DNA from: Pseudarthrobacter equi
Lineage (GTDB): Bacteria > Actinomycetota > Actinomycetes > Actinomycetales > Micrococcaceae
Assembly: GCF_900105535.1 (NCBI RefSeq)
Contig: NZ_LT629779.1
Location: 1,736,001-1,800,000 of the forward strand
Direction: 5' to 3'
DNA: 64,000 bases
Below, piece after piece: positions 43,984-52,700 of this stretch. The notes under the pieces were generated by a model. It ran no database searches. It was given only the letters and a program-made list of their open reading frames with translations, and was not told the DNA's origin. Each line of letters begins with the position of its first letter. Position 1 is the first letter of the stretch. Position numbers and translations under genes: made by a program.

Positions 43984-44220
43984 CTAGCCCTTGCTGCGCT
44001 TCCAGGCGCCCGGGCCGGGCGTTGGGGCAAGGCCCAGCCGTTGCCGCCGCGCCCAGTGCCGTGCGGTTGGCGCGGCAGGCTTGGCCGCTTCCTGGCCGCC
44101 GAGGGAGAGTACGACGGCGGTGAGCGCAGCGAGTTCCTCGGCGTTCGGCTGCCCCTTGACAACAGAGAGCAGGGGAGCCGCGGCGGTTTCTTCTGGGTCC
44201 GGCGTTCCGGTGGCACTCAC
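43984..44220 (-). CDS. accE: Acyl-CoA carboxylase epsilon subunit
   Basis: The 78-aa protein contains [20 protein letters not shown], the core of the actinobacterial AccE/PccE family, and ends with a basic [22 protein letters not shown] tail. Epsilon subunits stabilise the alpha-beta carboxylase complex and raise its activity. The GTG start overlaps the accB stop by GTGA, so it is translationally coupled. The family is short and often missed by gene finders. Confidence 0.9.
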   Translation of the reverse strand: MSATGTPDPEETAAAPLLSVVKGQPNAEELAALTAVVLSLGGQEAAKPAAPTARHWARRQRLGLAPTPGPGAWKRSKG

Positions 44221-45800
44221 AGCGGGATGTTCCCATGCTTCTTGGCCGGGAGGCTGGCGCGCTTGTCGCGGAGGGCGCGCAGGCCCCGGACAATCTGCAG
44301 CCGGGTATCGGACGGCGCGATCACGGCGTCGACGTAGCCGAGTTCGGCCGCCTGGTAGGGGTTCAGGAGTTCTTCCTCGTATTGCCGGATGACCTCGGCG
44401 CGGCGGGCTTCGACGTCGCCGCCGTCCTCGGCTACTGCAGCGAGGTCGCGGCGGTAAAGGATGTTGACGGCGCCCTGTGCGCCCATCACGCCGATCTGCG
44501 CGGTAGGCCACGCCAGGTTGAGGTCCGCCCCGAGCTTCTTGGAACCCATGACGATGTACGCGCCGCCATAGGCCTTGCGGGTGATGACCGTCAGCTTGGG
44601 CACAGTGGCCTCGGCGTACGCGTAGAGCAGCTTGGCGCCGCGGCGGATGATGCCCTGGAACTCCTGGTCCTTGCCCGGCAGGAAGCCCGGAACGTCCACC
44701 AGCGTGATGATGGGGATGTTGAAGGCGTCGCAGTTGCGGACGAAGCGGGCCGCTTTTTCGGAGGCGGCGATGTCCAGGGTTCCCGCGAACTGCAGCGGCT
44801 GGTTGGCCACGATTCCCACGGTGTGGCCTTCCACCCGGCCGTAGCCGATCATGACGTTCGGCGCGTAGAGGGCCTGCATCTCCAGGAAATGGCCGTCGTC
44901 GACGATCTGCTCAACCACTGCACGCATGTCGTAGGGCTGGTTGGCCGAATCGGGAATCAGCGTGTCGAGGGCGAGGTCGTCGTCGTTGACCGCGTTTTCC
45001 TGGGCGTGTTCGAGGACCGGGGCCTCGGACAGGTTGTTGGAGGGCAGGAAGTCCAGGAGTTCGCGGACGAACTCGATTGCGTCCCCTTCATCCGAGGCGA
45101 GGTACGTGGACGTGCCGGTGGTGGCGTTGTGCTGGCGCGCCCCGCCGAGGGTTTCCATGTCCACATCCTCGCCCGTGACGGTCTTGATGACGTCGGGGCC
45201 GGTAATGAACATGTGGGACGTCTTGTCCACCATCACCACATAGTCGGTGAGGGCGGGGGAGTAGGCGGCGCCGCCGGCGGAGGGGCCCATGATGAGGGAG
45301 ATCTGGGGCACGACGCCGGACGCGTGCACGTTGTTCCGGAAGATATCGGCGAACATGGCCAGCGAGGCGACGCCTTCCTGGATGCGGGCGCCGCCGCCGT
45401 CGAGGATGCCAACCACCGGGCAGCCGTTGCGCAGGGCGAATTCCTGCACCTTGACGATCTTCTCGCCGTTGACCTGGCTCAGCGAACCGCCGTACACGCT
45501 GAAGTCCTGGCTGTAGACCGCCACGGGACGGCCGTCCACGGTTCCGTAGCCGGACACCAGGCCGTCGCCGAGGGGCTTCTTCTTTTCCATGCCGAAGGCG
45601 GTGGAGCGGTGCACTGCGAGGGCGTCGAACTCGACGAACGAGTCCTCATCCAGCAGCAGGGCGATGCGCTCGCGTGCGGTGTTCTTCCCGCGCGCATGCT
45701 GCTTTTCGACGGCCTCGGGGCCGGAGGGCTGTTCGGCACGTGCCTGGCGGTCGCGGAAATCGGCAATCTTTCCCGCTGTCGTTGTCAGATCGTGGCTCAT
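44217..45800 (-). CDS. accB: Acyl-CoA (propionyl/acetyl) carboxylase beta subunit
   Basis: The carboxyltransferase moves CO2 from biotin to acetyl- or propionyl-CoA. The 527-aa protein has a crotonase-fold N-half ([37 protein letters not shown]) and C-half ([34 protein letters not shown]). The second half includes the oxyanion glycines. It is of the PccB/AccD5 type. The start is ATG 45800 with GGAGA upstream; an adjoining TTG is possible. accE follows with overlap. The biotin carboxylase partner gene is 10 kb away, and the same 17-bp palindrome lies upstream of both. Confidence 0.95.
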   Translation of the reverse strand: MSHDLTTTAGKIADFRDRQARAEQPSGPEAVEKQHARGKNTARERIALLLDEDSFVEFDALAVHRSTAFGMEKKKPLGDGLVSGYGTVDGRPVAVYSQDFSVYGGSLSQVNGEKIVKVQEFALRNGCPVVGILDGGGARIQEGVASLAMFADIFRNNVHASGVVPQISLIMGPSAGGAAYSPALTDYVVMVDKTSHMFITGPDVIKTVTGEDVDMETLGGARQHNATTGTSTYLASDEGDAIEFVRELLDFLPSNNLSEAPVLEHAQENAVNDDDLALDTLIPDSANQPYDMRAVVEQIVDDGHFLEMQALYAPNVMIGYGRVEGHTVGIVANQPLQFAGTLDIAASEKAARFVRNCDAFNIPIITLVDVPGFLPGKDQEFQGIIRRGAKLLYAYAEATVPKLTVITRKAYGGAYIVMGSKKLGADLNLAWPTAQIGVMGAQGAVNILYRRDLAAVAEDGGDVEARRAEVIRQYEEELLNPYQAAELGYVDAVIAPSDTRLQIVRGLRALRDKRASLPAKKHGNIPL

Positions 45801-45939
45801 CAAGTATCTCCGGCTCTGTTGCAGATTGGTTCAGTGTCGCTGAGTCTGTTGACGGGCTGTGCTCTGGAGGCGCTTAAGTAGCTTCCACACAAAAAACGAA
45901 CCCTGCTGGCAAGTCTAATGACGGTTTGAGTGCCCGCGG

Positions 45940-45956
45940 CTGTAGGGAACCTACAA
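45940..45956. promoter_or_regulatory. Palindromic operator TGTAG-n5-CTACA shared with the biotin carboxylase gene
   Basis: The site differs from 35074-35090 at only two of 17 positions. It lies between the divergent accB and SDR genes, 140 bp from accB and 70 bp from the SDR start. A related half site, GTAGCTTCC, occurs at 45878-45886 and also matches the opposite strand of the 35 kb site. Confidence 0.6.
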
Positions 45957-45987
45957 TTTTCTGCCGTGCCCTCACCCGGACCACTAT

Positions 45988-46019
45988 GTTACTCGCCGGT
46001 AACTTATCTGGGTTACAGT
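45988..46019 (+). promoter_or_regulatory. SDR gene promoter with GTTAC-n6-GTAAC operator
   Basis: A 5-bp-arm palindrome GTTAC-TCGCCG-GTAAC occupies 45988-46003, and a further GTTAC is at 46012-46016. TACAGT (46014-46019) is a -10 placed 6 nt before ATG 46026, giving a leaderless transcript. The operator resembles the TTAC...GTAA sites bound by many TetR regulators of lipid metabolism; the regulator here is unknown. Confidence 0.55.
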
Positions 46020-46025
46020 GTTTCC

Positions 46026-46913
46026 ATGACTTCGAGCAACGACGCTTTGACCGCTGCCGCCAGCCCCTACCGGGCCTCCGGTTCGCTTCGCGGGAAGACC
46101 ATCCTGATGTCCGGGGGCAGCCGCGGCATCGGCCTTGCCATCGCGCGGCGGGCGGCGGCGGACGGCGCCAACATCGTCCTGATGGCCAAAACCGGCGAAC
46201 CCCACCCCAAACTCGCCGGCACGGTGTTTACCGCCGCGCAGGAACTGACCGAGGCGGGCGGCGGTGCACTGCCCCTGGTGGGGGATGTCCGCAACGACCA
46301 GGACGTGGCCCGCGCCGTGGCCGAGGCCGTGGACCGCTTCGGCGGCATCGACGTCGTTGTTAACAACGCCTCCGCCATTGACCTGTCCACCACCGATGCC
46401 GTGGACATGAAAAAGTACGACCTCATGCAGGACATCAACGTCCGCGGGACCTTCCTGCTCTCCAAGCTCGCGCTGCCGGCGCTGCGCGCGTCCGGCAATG
46501 CGCACATCCTCACGCTGTCCCCGCCACTGAACCTGGATCCACACTGGGCCGGCCGGCACCTGGCCTACACCATGGCCAAATACGGGATGAGCCTGACCAC
46601 GCTGGGCCTGGCCGAGGAGCTGAAGGACCACCGGATCAGCGTCAATTCGCTGTGGCCCTGCACCCTGATCGACACGGCCGCGATCAGGAACATGCCGCAG
46701 GGCGAGGCCATCGTCCAGGCCGCACGCGGACCCCAGATCATGGCCGACGCCGCCCACGCCATCCTGACCGGAAGCAACCTGCCCGCAGGCGGGCAGGCCA
46801 CGGGCAATTTCTACACCGACGAGCAGGTGCTGGCGGCGGCAGGGGTTTCCGATTTCCGCCCCTACAGCCTGGGGGCCCCGGAGGACCGGCTGGTTCCGGA
46901 CATTTTCCTGTAG
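46026..46913 (+). CDS. Short-chain dehydrogenase/reductase (HSDL2-like)
   Basis: The 295-aa protein has the classical SDR motifs: ILMSGGSRGIGLAIARRAA for the cofactor, NNASAI near residue 115, and the catalytic Ser (LTLSPP) with Tyr-x3-Lys in AYTMAKYGM. The AKTGEPHPKLAGTVFTAA segment after the Rossmann loop is characteristic of HSDL2-type SDRs, thought to act on fatty acyl or alcohol substrates. It is divergent from accB and shares its control region, fitting a lipid role. The start is ATG 46026, leaderless. Confidence 0.9.
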   Translation: MTSSNDALTAAASPYRASGSLRGKTILMSGGSRGIGLAIARRAAADGANIVLMAKTGEPHPKLAGTVFTAAQELTEAGGGALPLVGDVRNDQDVARAVAEAVDRFGGIDVVVNNASAIDLSTTDAVDMKKYDLMQDINVRGTFLLSKLALPALRASGNAHILTLSPPLNLDPHWAGRHLAYTMAKYGMSLTTLGLAEELKDHRISVNSLWPCTLIDTAAIRNMPQGEAIVQAARGPQIMADAAHAILTGSNLPAGGQATGNFYTDEQVLAAAGVSDFRPYSLGAPEDRLVPDIFL

Positions 46914-46957
46914 CGGCAAGGGGCAGGCCGCCGGTGCGGCGGCATTCCCTGGCTCGG

Positions 46958-46963
46958 TAGGAT
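46958..46963 (+). promoter_or_regulatory. -10 element of birA (leaderless)
   Basis: TAGGAT is followed by 6 nt and ATG 46970, with no ribosome-binding site. Confidence 0.5.
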
Positions 46964-46969
46964 TTAGCT

Positions 46970-47878
46970 ATGGCTGAAGCGCATATCCCCGGTATCCCGT
47001 TGGACAGGTCGGAGCTGGGCGATCAGCGCTTCCTGTCCGCCGCCGGCATCGCCCGGCTCGACGTGGTGGACTCCACCGGCTCCACCAACGCCGACCTGCT
47101 CCGGGCAGTGACTGTGGAGCCCGCGTCCTGGCCGGATCTGTCCGTGCTGACGGCCGAGTACCAGACCGCTGCCCGGGGACGCCTGGAAAGGCACTGGGAA
47201 GCGCCGCCCCTAAGTTCGGTCTCCGTTTCCGTTGTGCTGCGGCCCGTTAATGCCGAGGGCCGGCCGCTGCCAACGCAGAGCTACTCATGGCTCTCGCTCA
47301 TTGCGGCCCTGGCGCTCCGCGAAACCCTGCTGGAAACGGCGGGCATCCCGGCCGAACTCAAATGGCCCAATGATGTCCTGGTCCGCGGCCGGAAGATTGC
47401 CGGCATCCTGGCCCAGATGGGCCCCATGGCGGACGGCACCGTCCCGCCGGTGGTGCTGGGCACCGGCCTGAACGTCACCCTTCACGAGGACGAACTGCCG
47501 GTCCCCACGGCCACCTCGGTGTTCCTTGAGGGGGCGCAGACCACCGACCGGACCCAGCTGCTGAAGAGCTACCTGTCCCACTTTGCGGTGCTCTACCGGA
47601 GTTTTTGCAACGCCGACGGCGACCCCACGGCAGGCATGGCAGGCGGCCCGTCCCTGCATAAGCGCGTCGAGTCCGTCATGGTGACGCTGGGCCGGCAGGT
47701 ACGGGCGCAGCTGCCGGGCGACCACGAGATCATTGGCCATGCTTCCCGCCTGGACGAATACGGCTCACTGCTGGTGGTGGACAAGGATTCACGCGAGCAT
47801 GTGGTCACCGCGGGGGACGTGGTGCACCTGCGGCCCTGGACCGCACCGGAAGACGCCGGCCAAGGTGGTTATGCGTAA
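46970..47878 (+). CDS. birA: Biotin-[acetyl-CoA-carboxylase] ligase
   Basis: BirA attaches biotin to the BCCP lysine of the carboxylase alpha subunit. The 302-aa protein has VVDSTGSTNADLLRA, the biotinyl-AMP loop AEYQTAARGRLERHWEAPP, LKWPNDVLVRGRKIAGIL and a C-terminal SH3-like domain (DEYGSLLVVDKDSREHVVTAGDV). There is no N-terminal DNA-binding domain, so it is not a repressor. The usual GRGRxGRxW loop has Ala for the first Gly and Glu for the third Gly. The downstream PH-domain gene overlaps by 8 nt. Confidence 0.95.
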   Translation: MAEAHIPGIPLDRSELGDQRFLSAAGIARLDVVDSTGSTNADLLRAVTVEPASWPDLSVLTAEYQTAARGRLERHWEAPPLSSVSVSVVLRPVNAEGRPLPTQSYSWLSLIAALALRETLLETAGIPAELKWPNDVLVRGRKIAGILAQMGPMADGTVPPVVLGTGLNVTLHEDELPVPTATSVFLEGAQTTDRTQLLKSYLSHFAVLYRSFCNADGDPTAGMAGGPSLHKRVESVMVTLGRQVRAQLPGDHEIIGHASRLDEYGSLLVVDKDSREHVVTAGDVVHLRPWTAPEDAGQGGYA

Positions 47879-48467
47879 GGACCTCGTTCCCGGCGAACAG
47901 GTCATCGTCACCACCCGCCCGCAACCCAGGAAACTGGCCGGCCCCGCCGCCGCATTCATCATCGCCCCCGCGGTGGCGGCATTCGCGTCCGCCTGGATCG
48001 TGCGCGGGGAAGCCCGGCGCCTGGTTCCGGCCCTGGAGGCACGCTGGACCCCGTGGCTGGTGACGGCCTGCGTGCTGGCTGCGGCGTGGGTGTGGCTGGG
48101 CTACTGCCTCCCGCGGCTGATGCGCTGGCACGCGACACGCTATACCCTCACGAGCCGGCGGATGGTGGCCAGGTCCGGCATCTTCCGGCGGCGCGAAGAG
48201 CAGGTCAACCTCCTCTCCGTCCGCAACCTCACAGTCCACGAGGGCGTGCTTCAACGCCTCCTGCGCTCCGGGAATATATCCTTGGAAACCGGGTATGAGG
48301 GCGTGACGACATTCCGGGACGTGCCGGAGGCCGCCAGGTTCCGGGATTTCATCCTTGACGCCATCGGGGAACTGCCCGATGAGCGCCTCCCGCCCGGAGA
48401 TGCAGGGGATTACCCTTCCGGGGCAGTGCCGACGGAAATGAGAGAAGGTGGACGGAATGAACGATGA
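47871..48467 (+). CDS. PH-domain (bPH2/YdbT-like) membrane protein
   Basis: The 198-aa protein has two membrane helices (residues ~22-45 and ~62-82) followed by a bacterial PH domain (TRYTLTSRRMVARSGIFRRR; VNLLSVRNLTVHEGVLQRLL). The C-terminus is hydrophilic. Function is unknown; similar proteins sit beside birA in mycobacteria. The start ATG 47871 overlaps the birA stop, with AAGGTGG upstream. The cyclase gene in turn overlaps its 3' end, so birA-PH-cyclase reads as one operon. Confidence 0.88.
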   Translation: MRKDLVPGEQVIVTTRPQPRKLAGPAAAFIIAPAVAAFASAWIVRGEARRLVPALEARWTPWLVTACVLAAAWVWLGYCLPRLMRWHATRYTLTSRRMVARSGIFRRREEQVNLLSVRNLTVHEGVLQRLLRSGNISLETGYEGVTTFRDVPEAARFRDFILDAIGELPDERLPPGDAGDYPSGAVPTEMREGGRNER

Positions 48468-49581
48468 GGACCAGCAGGAGCTCGTGGATCCGGTCACGCC
48501 GTCCCCTGCCACTGACCCGCACCCTCCCACCGGAGCGATGTCCGCAGAGCGCCTGGCCATGAAAGCCCTCGAAGCGCGGCTGCTCGGCGGCGAACGCAAG
48601 CTCCGCCGTCGCGAGGTGGCAGCGGGCGCAGGCCTGTCCCTGCTGTCCGCGCGCAAACTCTGGCGCGCACTGGGGTTCCCGAACTTCGGTGACGAGGACG
48701 TTGCCTTCACCGAACGCGACCAGGCGGCACTGTCAACCGTGGTGGACCTCGTCCGCAGCGGAAAGCTGACCGAGGAAGCGGCCATTTCCGTCACCCGCGC
48801 CATCGGCCAGATGACGGACCGCATGGTGGTGTGGCAGATCGAAGCCCTGGTGGAGGACCTCGTCCACGAACAGGGGGTCACCGATGCGGTCGCCCGCAAG
48901 CGGCTGGTCAACGAGCTACCGGCACTGGTGGATGCCCTCGAGGAAGTGCTGGTCTATTCGTGGCGGCGCCAGCTCAATGCCGGCATCCAGCGTCTGGCCG
49001 TCCGGGCCGAAGCGGGACTGCAGGCCAGCGAAGAAGGCCGCGAAGGCGACGAGGACGATGCGCCGTTGCCGCTGGCGCGGGCCGTAGGCTTCGCCGACCT
49101 GGTGTCCTACACCAGCCTCTCGCGCCGGATGAACGAGAAGACACTGGCCCGCCTGGTGCAGCGGTTCGAGAACAAGTGCGCCGAGATTATTTCCGTCGGC
49201 GGCGGCCGCCTGGTCAAGACCGTGGGCGACGAAGTCCTCTACATCGCCGAGACCCCAGCGGCCGGCGCCGAGATCTCCCTGGCCCTGGCGCAGGCTTTCA
49301 CAGAGGACGAAATCCTGCCGGAAGCCCGGGTAGCCATGGTCTGGGGCAGGATCCTGTCCCGGCTTGGCGATATCTACGGCCCCACCGTTAACCTCGCTGC
49401 CCGGCTTACCACCCTGGCTGATCCCGGCACGGTGCTGGTGGACTCCATGACCGCGTCAGCACTCGAACATGACGAACGGTTCGTCATGCTGCCCCAACCG
49501 CCGGAAAACGTCCGTGGTTTCGGCGAAATCAAGCCGGTCCGCCTGACCCGTGGCCTGGGCAAGGGCCTGATCGTCGACTGA
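48457..49581 (+). CDS. Class III adenylate cyclase with Rv1264-like regulatory domain
   Basis: The 374-aa enzyme should make cAMP from ATP. The N-terminal ~190 residues (MKALEARLLGGERKLRRREV; LTEEAAISVTRAIGQMTDRM) resemble the pH-sensing autoinhibitory domain of M. tuberculosis Rv1264. The catalytic domain keeps the expected residues: metal-binding Asp214 and Asp258, substrate-specifying Lys254 and Asp305, and transition-state Asn312 and Arg316 (in GRLVKTVGDEVLY and LGDIYGPTVNLAAR). It is soluble by sequence. ATG 48457 has AAGGTGG 6 nt upstream and overlaps the PH gene by 11 nt. Confidence 0.92.
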   Translation: MNDEDQQELVDPVTPSPATDPHPPTGAMSAERLAMKALEARLLGGERKLRRREVAAGAGLSLLSARKLWRALGFPNFGDEDVAFTERDQAALSTVVDLVRSGKLTEEAAISVTRAIGQMTDRMVVWQIEALVEDLVHEQGVTDAVARKRLVNELPALVDALEEVLVYSWRRQLNAGIQRLAVRAEAGLQASEEGREGDEDDAPLPLARAVGFADLVSYTSLSRRMNEKTLARLVQRFENKCAEIISVGGGRLVKTVGDEVLYIAETPAAGAEISLALAQAFTEDEILPEARVAMVWGRILSRLGDIYGPTVNLAARLTTLADPGTVLVDSMTASALEHDERFVMLPQPPENVRGFGEIKPVRLTRGLGKGLIVD

Positions 49582-49710
49582 CCTTCTTCACCTGCCGTCA
49601 AAGCGGGGGATGGTTTGTCCATTTGATAGCTAGACAGGCTATATTTGTTCTGCCCGGCTGCCGCATGCCGGTCATCGGCCGTTGCCGGACTTCACGGGGG
49701 GAACCGTTCC

Positions 49711-52700
49711 ATGAGACTTCGCGGACGAGCGCGCGCAAAAGCTGCTGCTGCGCCCCGGCGCCGGCCGTTTCTCCAGTCCCCCCTTTTCAGCACCTCCGCC
49801 ATGGGGCTTGCCCTCGCCGCCCTCGTTGTTGGTGCCGTGCTCTATCCGGGGTTTAAGACCACTGAGGTGGAGTTGAATGACGGTGGTGTGTGGGTGGTGT
49901 CGAAGTCTAAGAATGCGGTGGGGCGGTTGAATTATCCGTCGCGTGTTTTGGATGGGGCGGTGACTCCTGCGTCGTCGACGTTTGATATTTTGCAGGATGC
50001 CGGTGAGGTGTTTGTTGATGATGAGTCTGGTTCGACGTTGAATCAGGTGTCGCCGGCGAATATGCGTTTGGGTGGGGATAAGCAGTTGCCGGGGGCTGCT
50101 GATGTGAGTTTTGGGTCGTCGGTGTTGTCGGTGACGGATGCGGCGTCGGGCAAGGTGTGGGCGGTGTCGCCGTCGACGGTGAATGGTTTTGATGAGGAAG
50201 CGTCGGAGCCGGTGTTGGTGGGGTCTGAGGGTACGGTGTCGGCGGTGGGTGCTGATGATCGTATTTATTCGGCGGATCCGAAGGCTGGGACGGTGACGGT
50301 GACCGGTGTTGATGCCAATGGTGTGGTGGTGTCTTCGGAGTCTGAGTCGTGGTCTGAGTTGAAGGGTGCGGGGGATCTGCAGATCACGGTGGTGGGGGAC
50401 CGGCCGGTGGTGTTGGATGCTGCGGCGGGGAATTTGTTTTTGCCTGGTGGTAAGCGGTTGCAGTTGGCTGATGCGCGGGATGCGAAGTTGCAGCAGGGTG
50501 GTCCGGGCAGTGATTTTGTGGCGATTGCGACGCAGAAGGTGTTGTTGAAGCAGCCGTTGGATGGTGGGACGGCGAAGACGGTGTCGTTTGGTGGTGAGGG
50601 TGTTCCTGCGGCTCCGGTGCAGTTGGGTGGGTGTGTGCATGCTGCGTGGTCGGGGGCGAATAAGTATGTCCGTGATTGTGTGAATGATGCTGATGATAAG
50701 AACGTGGATGTGCCCAAGGCGAGTGCGTCGCCGTCGTATGTGTTTCGGGTGAACCGGGACCTGGTGGTCCTCAATGATGTGAATTCCGGGAATGTGTGGC
50801 TGGTGAACCAGAACATGCAGCTCGTCAACAACTGGGACGACGTTGTTCCCCCCAAGGAAACCTCGGACGACGCCGACAAGGACTCCGCCGACGAAGTCCA
50901 GCAGACAGTCCTCCCGGACCGCACCAAACCCAACAGCCCGCCGGTCGCCCAGCCGGACAGCTACGGCGTCCGCGCCGGCAAAACCACCATCCTCCCGGTC
51001 CTGGACAATGACACGGACCCCGACGGCGACATCCTGACAGTGCGCCAGCCCGACAACATCCGCCTGGGCACGTTGTCGACGATCTACGGCAGCACGGGCT
51101 TCCAGGTCGCCGTTCCCGCAGACAAGACCGGCAGCGAAACCTTCGAATACACGGTGGACGACGGCCGCGGGCTTTCCGCCACCGCCGAAGTTTCGTTGCG
51201 GGTTGTCCCGCTGACGGAAAACACGGCACCGGCGCAGAAACCGAACCGTGACACCACCATGGTGGTCCAGCAGGGCAAATCGGTCACCCGGAACATCCTT
51301 ACGGACTGGATCGACCCCGACGGCGACGACCTCTACGCCACGTCGGTCTCCAGCCCCGACCCCCTTGACCAGGTCCGCATCCGCCCCGACGGGCAGCTCT
51401 CCTTCCAGGACAGCGGCACATCGCCGGGCCGCAAGGTCCTCACCGTGGGAATCTCCGATGGCCAGGCCACCACTGAAGGCCGGATCACTGTCGACGTCCG
51501 CCCCGCCGGGGCCCTCCCGCCCATCGCCAACGCAGACCATGTGGTGGCAGTCGCCGGTGCTCCGACGGTGATCGCACCACTCAAGAACGACATCGATCCC
51601 CAAGGCGGCGCGCTCCGCCTTGCCCAGGTGACCGCTGACGAGCAGTCCAGGGCGGTCATCGGCGCCGACCAGCAGACCTTCAGCTTCACCTCCGACGTGC
51701 CGGGACCGCACTACGTGGAGTACCTGGTGACCAATGGGCCCGCCAGCGCCGTGCAGCTGGTCCGCGTCGACGTCGTGGCCGGCAACGACGCCGGGGCCCC
51801 CGTCGCCGTCCGCGACATTGCGCTGCTGCCCACCGGCGGCAGCGTCCTTGTCGATGTGCTCGGCAACGACTCCGATCCCTCCGGCGGTGTCCTGGTGGTG
51901 CAGTCGGTGACCGCCGACGGTTCGCTTCCGGTCAGTGTGTCCGTCCTGGACCACTCGGTGGTCCGAATCACGGACCTTCGCGCCGAAGGCCAACTAACGC
52001 TGAAGTACACCATCTCCAACGGCCGGTCCTCCGCGACGGGCGAGATCGCCGTCGTGGTGGTCCCGGCTCCGACAAAACTGCAGGCACCCCAGGCGAAGCC
52101 CGACGAAGCCACCGTCCGGGCCGGTGACGTCGTCTCCATCCCGGTGCTCGATAACGACACCGATCCCAACGGCGGCAAGCTGACCCTCGTGCCCGACCTC
52201 GCCCAGGTCCCGGACGAAGCCGACGGACGGACCTTCGTGGCCGGGGACCAGCTTCGGTTCATCGCCGGCTCCGAGGCCAAAACCGTCTACGCCATCTACA
52301 AAGTCCGCAACGAGTCCGGCCAGGTGGACTCCCAACAGGTGACCATCCGGATCCTGGCGCGCGATGACGAACGGAACAGCCGCCCCGAACCGCGCAACCT
52401 CACCGGCCGCGTGGTGGCGGGCATGACCGTCAAGATCCCCGTGCCCCTGGACGGCATCGACGCCGACGGCGACTCGGTGCAGCTGATGGGGATCGACAAG
52501 GCAGCTGGCATGGGCACGGCGATCGTCCGCGACGGCTACCTCGAGTACACGGCCGCAGGCGACGCAGCCGGGACAGACACCTTCACCTACCGCGTCCGTG
52601 ACCGGATGGGCGCCGAGAACACCGGCACCGTCATTGTGGGCGTTGCACCGCCGGAAGCCATCAACCAGAACCCGATTGCCGTGGACGACGCCGTGGATGT

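Noticed and set aside
49672..51993. Long antisense open frames across the shared blocks (also 55925-58669 on the minus strand)
   Set aside because: They are open only because the coding strand avoids wobble A and C there. The translations are low-complexity His/Arg/Thr-rich, have no ribosome-binding site and no recognisable domain.
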